Source: CAYGBW01 sp964348185 (GTDB lineage: Bacteria > Desulfobacterota > BSN033 > WVXP01). From it: a stretch of 64,000 bases of DNA. The notes under the pieces are model-generated. The model saw only the letters and a list, made by a program, of their open reading frames with translations. It ran no database searches and had not been told where the DNA came from. The position numbers were made by a program, and so were the translations under genes. Positions 36,377 through 44,611 of the stretch are shown here, one piece after another (the first letter of the stretch is position 1; each line of letters starts with the position of its first letter). The DNA lies in the NCBI GenBank assembly GCA_964348185.1, contig CAYGBW010000093.1, positions 10,376 to 74,375 on the forward strand. Direction: 5' to 3'.

Positions 36377-36829
36377 TTACCACTGCTGATTATAGACCTC
36401 ATCATCGTATATCTGTTCGAGTTTCAGCTTGTGCTTTGCCTCTTCCTGGGCCAGCATCTCAAAGAGTTTCTTAACCTGGGGATTGTCAGCAAACCGCATG
36501 GCCGAAGCCCGATAGAGGTTGTGGGATTTTTCCTCGTTCTTGATGGCCATGCGGATGGCGTCCTGATAGGTCATGTTTTTGTCAAAGGGAAGGTCTTCCA
36601 GAAACTCGCTGATCTTGAGATCGGGAATGTCCTCCAATTCATATTGATCCACCTTTTCCCAGTCCAGTTCTTCGAGAAGCCTTCTGTGTTTTTCTTCCTC
36701 TTCGGCCATTTCTCGGAAGGTCTTGTTGATTCCCGACTCTACCCTTTCACCGGCCATCCGGTAAAATGCCGCAGCATCGGCTTCTTTTCGAATCGCCTCC
36801 CGAATTACCTCTTCAAACGTCTCCTTCAT
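36377..36829 (-). CDS. Ferritin-like di-iron protein (rubrerythrin-type four-helix bundle)
   Basis: Predicted soluble di-iron protein for oxidative or metal stress. Seen in 150 residues: four helices with paired ligand motifs, IRKEADAAAFYRMAG and EEEEKHRRLLEEL, then IKNEEKSHNLYRAS and QEEAKHKLKLEQIYDDE, giving two ExxH sites. The C-terminal rubredoxin domain of true rubrerythrin is absent. ATG 36829 has GGGGAGG before it; an in-frame ATG at 36934 lies inside the rhomboid gene. It is the last gene of a four-gene unit. Confidence 0.82.
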   Translation of the reverse strand: MKETFEEVIREAIRKEADAAAFYRMAGERVESGINKTFREMAEEEEKHRRLLEELDWEKVDQYELEDIPDLKISEFLEDLPFDKNMTYQDAIRMAIKNEEKSHNLYRASAMRFADNPQVKKLFEMLAQEEAKHKLKLEQIYDDEVYNQQW

Positions 36830-36887
36830 CGCTTCCTCCCCTAGGGTATGATCGACGACCCGGTCGTCTTCTGGTTCCTGTATTTTC

Positions 36888-37601
36888 CTAGTGGATATAG
36901 TCCTTTTTGTCGGGTCCTTTCTTCTTGTCCACAAGGTGGATGTTTCTTTTCAACCTCCGGAGTCTGTACTGGAGATAGGCGACATAGATCCTTTTCAGGA
37001 TACGCGCATAGTTGATATAGAGGTATCCAAAAAGTATTCCCCCCAGATGCGCCACATGAGCCACGCCCGTCTGCGACCCAGTGACCGAGGCGTAAAGCTC
37101 GATGGCGCCGAATATGATGACAAAGTATCGGGCTCTGATGGGGAAGAGGAACCAGACAAAGATCATCTGGTCGGGAAAGATCATGCCGTAGGCCAACAGG
37201 ATTCCATAGATTGCCCCTGAAGCGCCGACAACCGGGATGCCTTGGCCTGGGCTAACGACAGCAGAAGAGATCCCTGCCCCGATCCCCGTGACCAAAAAGT
37301 ACTTGATGAAGTTCTTGGTCCCCCATTGTCTTTCCAGTGGACCTCCAAACATCCAGAGGGCCAAGAGATTGAAAACGAGATGAAAGACGCCGCCGTGAAG
37401 AAAAATGTACGTCCCCAGCTGCCAGACAAAGTACTTCTTCCAGACCAGAAGAGGAACCAAGCCGAGAACAACCAGGATGTATGGGCCTGCGAAGGATTGG
37501 AGCAGAAACACCCCCACACAAATGAACAGCAGATACTTCACTCCCGGGGTCAGGGGGCCGCTCCCAAAGGAGATCCGGCGTTGATAGTAAGGATAGCTCA
37601 T
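36888..37601 (-). CDS. Rhomboid family intramembrane serine protease
   Basis: Seen: six hydrophobic segments, with the L1-loop WR-like region FGGPLERQWG, catalytic Ser in GASGAIYGILLAYG and catalytic His in HVAHLGGILFGYLYIN, so the Ser-His dyad is intact. The 237 residues end in a basic cytoplasmic tail (RLRRLKRNIHLVDKKK). Rhomboids release membrane-anchored proteins or act in quality control; the substrate is unknown. It lies 42 bases after the HAD-like gene and 58 before the ferritin-like gene. Confidence 0.9.
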   Translation of the reverse strand: MSYPYYQRRISFGSGPLTPGVKYLLFICVGVFLLQSFAGPYILVVLGLVPLLVWKKYFVWQLGTYIFLHGGVFHLVFNLLALWMFGGPLERQWGTKNFIKYFLVTGIGAGISSAVVSPGQGIPVVGASGAIYGILLAYGMIFPDQMIFVWFLFPIRARYFVIIFGAIELYASVTGSQTGVAHVAHLGGILFGYLYINYARILKRIYVAYLQYRLRRLKRNIHLVDKKKGPDKKDYIH

Positions 37602-37643
37602 GGTGTCCTCCTGAGACCTTTTGGCTCTTGGGGCTTCCAGAGA

Positions 37644-38726
37644 TCACCCCAACCCGCCGATTTTCTCTCCTCGGACCGATTTGCGAAAAGCCTCACTGGC
37701 AACGGTCAGATCCCTCCGATTGGAATTGGAGACCCGCTCCACTCTAGGAAAACGCTCCTGAGGGAGGGTATTGAGCCAATCGAGTAGGCTTCTCTCAATG
37801 GAAAAACGGCGGATATCGCCTGATCCCCAAGACGATACAAGATCCAGGGCGCCGTCTCGCCCCTCTCGGTTGAAAACGTCGGCCAAAACCGCAATGATTC
37901 GTGCATCCCCCGACATGCAGCAGACCTGGGATGATCGGATGGCGTAACCATTCCCGTTGAATGAGACGGCAAGCCCACCCTGTGTTCTCACCAGATCAAG
38001 GGCCTGAACGTCTGTAATGCTATCCCCCACGTACATCACATCTCCAGGACCGTTCGCCGTGCCTTCGAGGCTTTTCACGACCGCTCTGGCCTTCTCCACG
38101 CCTCCCACGGGTTCAACCGCCTCAAAAATCTGTCCGATTCCCATCCCGGGAATGGTCTCCCAGAAGATCCGATCGAGGCGCCGAACCGTTCTCTGATGAT
38201 TCTCCGAAAGGTCTACCATTCCCCTTGCTTCTTCGCCCCACTCAAGCATCTCCATTCCCACGATCTCCATGGCCGTCTTCCTGAGCCAGGATCCCTCGTC
38301 TGGATTCAAGGGATAGCGATCGATATCGACTTCTGTGCAGAAGACCTGATCCATTGGGAAATCGACGAGTTCGCAGAGGGCCCGCATGTACGGTTCGTAA
38401 CTCGTGCTGATGATAAAGGAGGCCATCTGGTGCCGGACGGACCACAGGGTTTCAGCCGCTCCCGGGACGAGGAGAATATGGGACCGACTGTAGTTCTGGA
38501 TCGCCTCGTTGTCTGCTCCATAGGCAACGAGAAATGGAAGAATGAGTTTGAGGGTGTCTCCCGCCTTGTACCCAGGCTTTTGTACCACGTCAGCCAGAAA
38601 ATCGTCGTACTTGCTGACCAGGGCAAAAAAGGTCTCACCCCCTGGAATAAAACGAGCCGACAACTCCTGGGCATTGTCATTCTGCGAAATCGGTCCCTCG
38701 CAGTCGGTGGTGAAATGTCGACCCAT
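37644..38726 (-). CDS. HAD-superfamily-like protein with atypical first motif
   Basis: Seen in 360 residues: motif I reads TTDCEGPIS, i.e. DxE rather than DxD, motif II is FIISTSYEPYMRA, and the acidic metal motif is YVGDSITDVQAL. The cap region between them is long (about 100 residues). It resembles the COG4030-type HAD group, of unknown substrate, more than standard phosphatases. The Asp to Glu change at the general acid/base position could alter catalysis toward phosphotransfer or phosphonatase-like chemistry; that is speculation. It begins 22 bases after the formyltransferase-like gene. Confidence 0.72.
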   Translation of the reverse strand: MGRHFTTDCEGPISQNDNAQELSARFIPGGETFFALVSKYDDFLADVVQKPGYKAGDTLKLILPFLVAYGADNEAIQNYSRSHILLVPGAAETLWSVRHQMASFIISTSYEPYMRALCELVDFPMDQVFCTEVDIDRYPLNPDEGSWLRKTAMEIVGMEMLEWGEEARGMVDLSENHQRTVRRLDRIFWETIPGMGIGQIFEAVEPVGGVEKARAVVKSLEGTANGPGDVMYVGDSITDVQALDLVRTQGGLAVSFNGNGYAIRSSQVCCMSGDARIIAVLADVFNREGRDGALDLVSSWGSGDIRRFSIERSLLDWLNTLPQERFPRVERVSNSNRRDLTVASEAFRKSVRGEKIGGLG

Positions 38727-38748
38727 GGGGCCTCCTCAATTGCTAACT

Positions 38749-39600
38749 TCAGAGCGCCAAGAAGGGCGTCTCCGACCCTGTTGAGCGCTGCAGGCGACTC
38801 GAATACTCATCGACCTCTCTGTTCAGGCAGAATGGGCCGGTCTCCCGACCCTCCCGGTCCAGAATCCTCCCCCCCTCGATCCCCACCTCTCCCTCGGCAA
38901 GGACTTTCATGGTCAGCAGAAGGAGGGGGATCTCCCTCACGACGCCCTGACGCCGAATCTCCTGGAAGAGTTGGTTCTTTTCTCCTTCTTCTTGAATGAC
39001 TTCTCCCAGGGGCATGAAACCGAGTTTCGCCCCCATCTGAACCCAGAGAGGATCGAAACGTCTCCCTTTGAGGGGGAAGGTACAGTATGTGATTGGGGGA
39101 CCCTCATCGAGAGCCTCGGTAACCAGGTGCACCATCACCCCTGTCCTGTCGGCTCCCCGAGCGATGAGTTCCCAGATGACCTCCTGCCAGGTCCCCTTTG
39201 GGCCCCCAGGCTCTGCCGGATGGAGGTTGATCATCGTGTATCGACGACACATCTCAGGACTGACAATCAGCATATAGCCAGCCAGGACGATCGTGACGAC
39301 CCCCTCCCCCCTGAGGGTTTCCATCACCCTGCTGTGAAAGCCCCGGCGCCATGACTCCGGGTCTTTTCTTCTCAGAGGGGGATCGAATCGCCGCGAAGAG
39401 AGAGAAAAAAGCGGGATTCTCAGATCCTTGACAAGGTGAAGGAACCGATCACTTTCCAGGCCCTCGCCGGGCTCCCGGTTACAAAAAACAAAGCCGAGCT
39501 GGGCAGGAATCATTCCGTTCCGGATATTCCTCCACGCTTCAGTCAGAAGCTGCCTGGCCGCCTCATCCCTTCCCGTCGAAAACCAGCCGAAGGTATACAT
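38749..39600 (-). CDS. PurN-like formyltransferase-fold protein
   Basis: Seen in 283 residues: Rossmann-like N terminus (FGWFSTGRDEAARQLL), then MINLHPAEPGG and VMVHLVTEALDEGPPI, which carry the Asn, His and Asp of formyl transferases such as PurN. The sequence is longer than PurN (about 210 residues), with a charged insert (RRFDPPLRRKDPESWRR) and an extra C-terminal region. No purine biosynthesis genes adjoin, so a different formyl or carbamoyl acceptor is possible. It heads the four-gene unit that ends with the ferritin-like gene, and the second 97-bp repeat lies just upstream. Confidence 0.7.
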   Translation of the reverse strand: MYTFGWFSTGRDEAARQLLTEAWRNIRNGMIPAQLGFVFCNREPGEGLESDRFLHLVKDLRIPLFSLSSRRFDPPLRRKDPESWRRGFHSRVMETLRGEGVVTIVLAGYMLIVSPEMCRRYTMINLHPAEPGGPKGTWQEVIWELIARGADRTGVMVHLVTEALDEGPPITYCTFPLKGRRFDPLWVQMGAKLGFMPLGEVIQEEGEKNQLFQEIRRQGVVREIPLLLLTMKVLAEGEVGIEGGRILDREGRETGPFCLNREVDEYSSRLQRSTGSETPFLAL

Positions 39601-39615
39601 AGCAAGCCTCCGCTC

Positions 39616-39712
39616 AGGTTTGAGGATCGGCCCTCCGGGCCTTGAGGTTGGAGGCAGAAAAGTCCCCCCCCCAAACCTCGAGCGAAGCGATCGGGGAGGA
39701 GTCCTCAGACCT
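39616..39712. repeat. 97-bp palindromic dispersed repeat, copy 2
   Basis: Ends AGGTTTGAGGA (39616) and TCCTCAGACCT (to 39712) are inverted with one mismatch. It is a direct copy of the element at 36210-36306 and starts 15 bases upstream of the formyltransferase-like start, where it could also affect expression. Confidence 0.75.
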
Positions 39713-39805
39713 CAGTCCGAGAAACGCTCCGATCTCTGGCGTCGTTACGGATTCTGACCATCAGCCGAAGATTCCCTCACCCCATGGCGCGTCAACCCAG
39801 CCTTC

Positions 39806-40780
39806 TTATTTCGGGTTATCGAAAAACGCGAGATCTTCCGCTTTTGGATATCGGCTCCTTCCATAACCGGTCAGGCTCTGGGCGGCAAGTCGCGTGCCGA
39901 AACAACCACAATCCATGAGAGGACGACTCATCAGGAGGCCAGCCAGAAATCCGGCGTTGAATACATCTCCGGCCCCGGTATTGTCGATCACCTCCGCTCG
40001 TTCGGCAGGAAGGTCACACACCTGGTCATGAGAAACGATATGGACGCCCCGCTCTCCCCGTTTGCATACGACGATTGAGGGGCCCAGTTCAAGGAGACGC
40101 TGGCTACCCTCAGCGAAGTTCAGCCCCGTCAGCATTTCAACCTCGCTCTCCGTCACAAAAACAAGGGAGCTTCTCTGAAAAAGAGGCTTCAGATACTCCA
40201 CTCCCCGGCGGGCATAAACCTCACCCGGATCAAAGCTGATCTGAGTCGGAGGACAAACCTTCTCAACCAATGCCCGCTGAGCAAGAAAGGGCTTCTCCCC
40301 CGCGAACGAAGTGAGATGAACATACCGGGCATGGGTCGCGTAGGCGAAATCGATCTCTTCAGGAGAGAGGGTGTCATTGGTATTGGGTTCCAGGAGAATT
40401 GCCCGATCTTGGTTCCCATCGAGAATGCACAGGCACCTTCCGCTCACCCCTGCGGAAACCACCCCTCGGAGGTCCACGCCCCCCATCTCGGCGAGCATTC
40501 TCTTGCCCTCGGCGTCTCTGCCCACCTTACCCACAAATCCTGTTTTGAATCCCATCCCGGACAGGGCAACAAGGGTATTGGCGGCCGACCCCCCTCCATT
40601 CATCGATTTCAAGACGCCCCTCTCCTCCACCCTGCGCAAAACCCGTGAAAACTCTTCTGATCGTGCACACCACTCGCCGCCGGGCGAGAGGTCGATCCCT
40701 TCACCAGAGATGGCCGAGAGGGAGTCCACCTTGTAGATCAGATCCAGATTAAAGGGGCCACATCCGATCACGTCCAGCAT
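39806..40780 (-). CDS. PfkB-family carbohydrate/nucleoside kinase
   Basis: Predicted ATP-dependent kinase of the ribokinase group. Seen in 324 residues: the substrate-site glycine pair (SMNGGGSAANTLVALSGMG), GKVGRDAEG, and the C-terminal signature DNTGAGDVFNAGFLAG with the catalytic Asp. Likely substrates in the family are sugars or nucleosides (adenosine, inosine, ribose), and the sequence does not decide. It is a single gene; a candidate promoter lies at 40825-40853. Confidence 0.87.
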   Translation of the reverse strand: MLDVIGCGPFNLDLIYKVDSLSAISGEGIDLSPGGEWCARSEEFSRVLRRVEERGVLKSMNGGGSAANTLVALSGMGFKTGFVGKVGRDAEGKRMLAEMGGVDLRGVVSAGVSGRCLCILDGNQDRAILLEPNTNDTLSPEEIDFAYATHARYVHLTSFAGEKPFLAQRALVEKVCPPTQISFDPGEVYARRGVEYLKPLFQRSSLVFVTESEVEMLTGLNFAEGSQRLLELGPSIVVCKRGERGVHIVSHDQVCDLPAERAEVIDNTGAGDVFNAGFLAGLLMSRPLMDCGCFGTRLAAQSLTGYGRSRYPKAEDLAFFDNPK

Positions 40781-40824
40781 ACAACCACCCTTCGCCGACT
40801 TCCCCCCTGCTTTTCAGCTATAGA

Positions 40825-40853
40825 ACCATAATATAACTCGAAGCAAATTTCAA
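40825..40853 (-). promoter_or_regulatory. Candidate promoter of the PfkB kinase
   Basis: Minus strand TTGAAA (40848-40853), 17-base spacer, TATGGT (40825-40830), about 45 bases upstream of the start codon. Confidence 0.35.
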
Positions 40854-40883
40854 CGAAATCGGGGAGGCCTTGCCTCACCGTTC

Positions 40884-40920
40884 TGGCTCCTGACTCCTCG
40901 GTTCTGACTTCTGCCCTTTG
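40884..40920. repeat. Single copy of a TCTGACTCCTG-type dispersed repeat
   Basis: The words CTCCTGACTCCT and TTCTGACTTCTGCC match the arms of the inverted repeat at 49606-49711 in type, suggesting one dispersed family. The rest of the 40781-41032 gap shows no gene. Confidence 0.4.
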
Positions 40921-41032
40921 GCTCGCCAGGATCGCCTGGAACGTGCTGGACGAAGGCGACCTTCCATTGCCCGAAGATTTGTGTTACAGGTATAAGAAAG
41001 ACCGTGTCTGAACGGGGAAGGCATCGTAGCCA

Positions 41033-41596
41033 ATGGATCCAGAGGATTTTTGTCTCGACAGGAGTCGGGTCCTATTTGTTGTCACGGACGTTCAGGAGGC
41101 TCTCGCGGCGGCCATGAAACCCGAGGTCGCCAGGGACGTGATCCGAAATATTGGAATCCTCATCGAAGTGGCCAAGACCTTTCGCCTCCCCATTCTCCTC
41201 ACCGAGCAATACCCCAAGGGACTCAAGAGAACGGTTCAGCCGATCCGCGAGGCTCTGGGCCCTCTCGAACCGGTTGAGAAGCTGACTTTCAGTTGCTTAA
41301 GAGACGAAGGGTTCATGGAAAGACTCTCCAACAAGCCTTCAGATCAAGCGGTTGTGATGGGCATGGAAACCCATGTTTGTGTTTTTCAAACGGTTGTGGA
41401 TCTTCTGTCCCGTGGATATGGCGTCCAGGTGCCACGAGATGCGGTCTGTTCGCGGCGCAAGCAGAACTGGATCACCGGGCTTTCACTGATGGAGCGGGCA
41501 GGGGCGTTGATCACTTCGACAGAAACCATCGCCTTCCAACTCCTCGAAAGGGCTGGCACCGATGCGTTCAAGGCACTTGCGCCCCTCTTGAAGTAA
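41033..41596 (+). CDS. Isochorismatase-family hydrolase (YcaC-like)
   Basis: Seen in 187 residues: catalytic Asp in FVVTDVQEAL (about 19), Lys in PVEKLTFSC, and the nucleophile Cys in VVMGMETHVCVFQTVVDLL, a complete triad. Length and order fit the YcaC-like cysteine hydrolases, whose substrates are mostly unknown. It is the second such protein in this window and is not closely similar to the one at 28554. It is followed after 56 bases by a membrane-protein gene. Confidence 0.85.
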   Translation: MDPEDFCLDRSRVLFVVTDVQEALAAAMKPEVARDVIRNIGILIEVAKTFRLPILLTEQYPKGLKRTVQPIREALGPLEPVEKLTFSCLRDEGFMERLSNKPSDQAVVMGMETHVCVFQTVVDLLSRGYGVQVPRDAVCSRRKQNWITGLSLMERAGALITSTETIAFQLLERAGTDAFKALAPLLK

Positions 41597-41652
41597 GCCA
41601 AGGCCACACGTCTTGCCCTTTCTTCTTCCTTGGCAGGTTATTCAGGAATGGG

Positions 41653-42999
41653 ATGAGAGAGAAACGGCTCAATATTCATGGCATGCTCGGAGCTGGGGTT
41701 CTTGTTGTAGCCCAGATCATGGTCTTTTTTCGCGTAGAGCCCTTTCTCTCCTGGTTCTACAGCTTTGCCTGGTGGTCTTACATCTTCATCGTGGACAGCC
41801 TCATCTACCGATTAAAGGGAAACTCCCTGATTCTGAGCCGAACCCGGGAGTTTTTTCTTATGATACCCTGGTCCTTTACCGTCTGGCTCTTTTTCGAGAT
41901 GGTGAATCTCGTGATGGGGAACTGGTACTATGTCAACGTGCCAAACAGCGCTCTGGTCAGACTGCTCGGGTACGGCATATCCTTTGGGACGGTCTTGCCG
42001 GGGATCTTCGAAACGACGGAACTCCTGGAAACTCTCGGTTTCTTCAGAAAGGCCTCAGTCTCCCGGATCAGGGTGACGCCCAGATGGTACGGGGCATTTC
42101 TGGCAACAGGCAGTCTGTTTCTGTTTCTCCCCTTGGTTGTCCCCAGATATACCTTTCCCCTCATCTGGGGGAGCCTCATTTTTCTCCTTGAGCCGATAAA
42201 TCATCGGTTTGGGGGGAAGTCGCTCCTTGCTGAATGGGAAAGGGGAAGTCTGAGAAAGTTCTCCCTCCTTCTCCTATCCGGATTGATCTGTGGAGGTCTA
42301 TGGGAATTCTGGAATTTTTGGGCAAGGACCAAATGGGTCTACACGGTTCCCTTTTTCGATGAGCTCAAGCTGTTTGAGATGCCTGCGCTCGGTTTTCTGG
42401 GTTTCCCCCCCTTTGCTGTGGAGTGCTACGTCCTCTACAACTTCATTTCCCTTTTCCGCCATGGACGGGGGTGGGAAGTGGATGCCTACAGAACCCATGA
42501 CGACCCAAAGACCTCTCATGGCCTGCGGCTGATCGCGACCCTCTCGATCCTTGTCTTTTATGTCCTCTCCACCAGAGCTGTCGACCGCTACACCGTCAGC
42601 TCCACCGTGGCCCTTTTCGCCGATTTTCCCTCCCTTACGACCGAGGAGAGGAAGCATCTTGAGCGCCTCGATCTCCACACGGCCGACGATCTGGTGCATC
42701 GGACCCGGACTCAAGCGGGTTACAAGCGGACTCTCGGGGAATTGAAACTGCCCCCGGGTCGGTTGGACGAGCTGATCAGGCAGGCCAAACTCATCGACGT
42801 CAAGGGCCTCGGTATCGGCAATTTCTTGCTCTTGGAGAAGGCAGGAATCGATTCGGTGGAAGTCCTTGCCCAGGAAAATCCAGAAGGACTTCATGAAAAG
42901 CTGCGGAGCGTGGCAGGGCCACAGCCTTCAACCAGGCCTCCCTCCCGAGCCAAGACGAAGGTCTGGATCATGGAGGCTCGCCGGAGAATGGCGAATTGA
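41653..42999 (+). CDS. Membrane protein with C-terminal helix-hairpin-helix (DUF4332-like) domain
   Basis: The 448-residue product has about 10 hydrophobic segments in its first 315 residues (for example FYSFAWWSYIFIVDSLIYRL and YGAFLATGSLFLFLPLVV), then a soluble C-terminal domain of about 115 residues with helix-hairpin-helix features (LHTADDLVHRTR, LIDVKGLGIGNFLLLEKAGI) resembling DUF4332. The frame is open for 120 codons upstream, inside the previous gene, but ATG 41653 has AGGA 5 bases before it and begins the first membrane segment. The tail ends strongly basic (KTKVWIMEARRRMAN), as for a nucleic-acid-binding tail. Function unknown. Confidence 0.72.
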   Translation: MREKRLNIHGMLGAGVLVVAQIMVFFRVEPFLSWFYSFAWWSYIFIVDSLIYRLKGNSLILSRTREFFLMIPWSFTVWLFFEMVNLVMGNWYYVNVPNSALVRLLGYGISFGTVLPGIFETTELLETLGFFRKASVSRIRVTPRWYGAFLATGSLFLFLPLVVPRYTFPLIWGSLIFLLEPINHRFGGKSLLAEWERGSLRKFSLLLLSGLICGGLWEFWNFWARTKWVYTVPFFDELKLFEMPALGFLGFPPFAVECYVLYNFISLFRHGRGWEVDAYRTHDDPKTSHGLRLIATLSILVFYVLSTRAVDRYTVSSTVALFADFPSLTTEERKHLERLDLHTADDLVHRTRTQAGYKRTLGELKLPPGRLDELIRQAKLIDVKGLGIGNFLLLEKAGIDSVEVLAQENPEGLHEKLRSVAGPQPSTRPPSRAKTKVWIMEARRRMAN

Positions 43000-43054
43000 C
43001 AGAAAGACCCCCTCTGCGCTCAAATAAGAAGCGAATTCGATTCATAATCGTATT

Positions 43055-43362
43055 GAATATCGAATATCGAACAAGGAATTTCGAATCATGAAGTGCTTTT
43101 GATCTTTTTTCTAGCGGTTTCTATGCTTGTCACAAGAGTCGAAATCATCTCGTTATTCTCTTTGATCATGGGATCAAGCTTTGATAGAGGCTTTATCAAA
43201 TTGGCCCTTACAATCCTCAGTAATCATGGCTTGTTTCACGTAACTCTTTGAGGCATACTTCCATCTTGGGGATGAAGTCAGAACGACATTCCACGCTGTG
43301 AGCTTCACCGTTATTCTACGCTCGTTCGACATTCATTATTCCTTGTTCGATATTCGATATTC
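43055..43362. repeat. 308-bp element bounded by perfect 25-bp inverted repeats
   Basis: The left arm at 43055-43079 and right arm at 43338-43362 are exact reverse complements (arm core GAATATCGAATATCGAAC). Between them on the minus strand lies a broken four-helix-bundle gene. The pair looks like a small mobile cassette or a recombination product with a decayed passenger gene. Confidence 0.7.
43086..43315 (-). pseudogene. Broken four-helix-bundle (23S rRNA IVP-like) protein gene
   Basis: Reading the minus strand, 43220-43303 gives AHSVECRSDFIPKMEVCLKE followed by LRETSHDY, and 43220-43086 in the next frame gives LRIVRANLIKPLSKLDPMIK and on to a stop. Joined by one inserted base near 43220 these form the C-terminal half of the four-helix-bundle/IVP (S23) family, with its DFIHK-like and LKExxET blocks. 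The N-terminal half is absent and a stop lies upstream, so the gene is dead. Known relatives are encoded in 23S rRNA intervening sequences or dispersed as solitary genes of unknown role. Confidence 0.65.
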
Positions 43363-43449
43363 TAGACCTCATCAGAATTTGCTGAAATACCCGAACCACC
43401 TAACGAGACCATATTCATCGCTTAATTGAACGCTTATGGAGAAGACCCC

Positions 43450-44247
43450 TCAGGGGAACTCCTCCCAGAGATGTTTCAATTTCTCCAGGCTCATCCTGAG
43501 ATAGTCCCGATCCCTTGAAAAAACCTCTACGGTCAGGGTGTCGTCGTAACCCGAGCGCTTCAACTGGCTCAGGATTCGATGGAAATCGATAACGCCGGCT
43601 CCGACGGGCAGATGATTGTCCTCTTTGCCAAAGTTATCATTGGCGTGAACATGGTGGATTCGATTCCCGAGAACGTGAATGAATTCCAGAGCGTTGTTCA
43701 ACCCTCCAGCGAGGGAGGCGTGGCCGACATCGAGGGTGATGCCGAGATCTGGGAATTCCTCAAAGACGGCCCTGAACTCCCCTGGAGTCGTGAAAGAACC
43801 GGATTTGGCAAACATGTTTTCCACACATACGGTGATGTTCAAGACCCTGGCACGCTCAAGAATCTCCTTCAGGCTAGAGAGACCATGTTTTCTCGCTTTT
43901 TCCGGGACGAATTTTCCCAACCCCGTTACAAGGGCGGGATGGAGGACGGCCTTTTCGATCCCTAGCTCCGACGCCACCTCCAGGGCAGCGAGGGTCTCTT
44001 CGACCGATGCTCGCCGAATGCTCTCTGAAAGATCAGCCGTGGAGACAAAGGTGGGCATGTGAGCGATCATCCCCATGCCGTAGTGCCCGATGACTCTGGC
44101 GATATCCTCCCGGAGCTTACGCAGTTTCCCGGGAAAGGCTTCTGGAGGGTCCATGGATATCTCAACATAGTCAAATCCGAGACGGCCCAGCTCCTCAATC
44201 TCCTTAACCACCGGCTTGATCGGGAAATTCATGGCCCCGTATTTCAT
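43450..44247 (-). CDS. Sugar phosphate isomerase/epimerase-like TIM barrel protein
   Basis: AP endonuclease 2/xylose isomerase-like barrel. Seen in 265 residues: GFDYVEISMDPP, HPALVTG, CVENMF, LGITLDVGHAS, HHVHANDNFG and LTVEVF, giving the metal-binding Glu, Asp and His positions of the family. Substrate unknown. ATG 44247 is preferred: it overlaps the stop of the DUF4911-like gene (ATGA) and has AAGGG upstream; 58 unconserved in-frame codons precede it. Its translation is probably coupled to the upstream gene. Confidence 0.83.
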   Translation of the reverse strand: MKYGAMNFPIKPVVKEIEELGRLGFDYVEISMDPPEAFPGKLRKLREDIARVIGHYGMGMIAHMPTFVSTADLSESIRRASVEETLAALEVASELGIEKAVLHPALVTGLGKFVPEKARKHGLSSLKEILERARVLNITVCVENMFAKSGSFTTPGEFRAVFEEFPDLGITLDVGHASLAGGLNNALEFIHVLGNRIHHVHANDNFGKEDNHLPVGAGVIDFHRILSQLKRSGYDDTLTVEVFSRDRDYLRMSLEKLKHLWEEFP

Positions 44248-44546
44248 ACTGAATCCCTTCTCTCTGGTATGAAATCCTTGCGCTTTGACGGCTTCCCTTT
44301 TCCTGGAAGAATCATGAAGCGGGGTTCCCGGGGGGGGCTCATCGGCACAATGGCGATCTCGCCTTGAAGGGAGTCGATGAGTTCTTCTACCTCTTCCATG
44401 AGGTCGGGGGGAATCATCCATTCCACGATCCCCTCCTCTGGGTCCACAGTCCTCAGGACGGCCAGCCCCTCATAGGCGTCCACGATGAACTTGACGTAGG
44501 CCATCTCCTGAGGATTCACCCTGAAGTATCTCTGGACGGTGTTCAT
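44244..44546 (-). CDS. DUF4911-like small protein
   Basis: 100-residue cytoplasmic protein with the pattern RYFRVNPQEMAYVKFIVDAY then EGLAVLRTVDPEEGIVEWMI, matching DUF4911 proteins that I associate with this bacterial group. These are of unknown function; an alpha-beta ligand- or RNA-binding fold is likely. The C-terminal 20 residues are basic (KGKPSKRKDF). It lies 65 bases after the M48 gene and overlaps the TIM barrel gene. Confidence 0.65.
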   Translation of the reverse strand: MNTVQRYFRVNPQEMAYVKFIVDAYEGLAVLRTVDPEEGIVEWMIPPDLMEEVEELIDSLQGEIAIVPMSPPREPRFMILPGKGKPSKRKDFIPERRDSV

Positions 44547-44611
44547 AGAGGCTTTGCTTCCTCTAATAACGGGAAAACGGGGACAAGCCGTTACGCTTTC
44601 ACCTCAGGCCC

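Noticed and set aside
36210..39712. Target-site duplications around the 97-bp repeats
   Set aside because: Bases flanking both copies were compared by eye and no short direct duplication was found, so transposition is not claimed.
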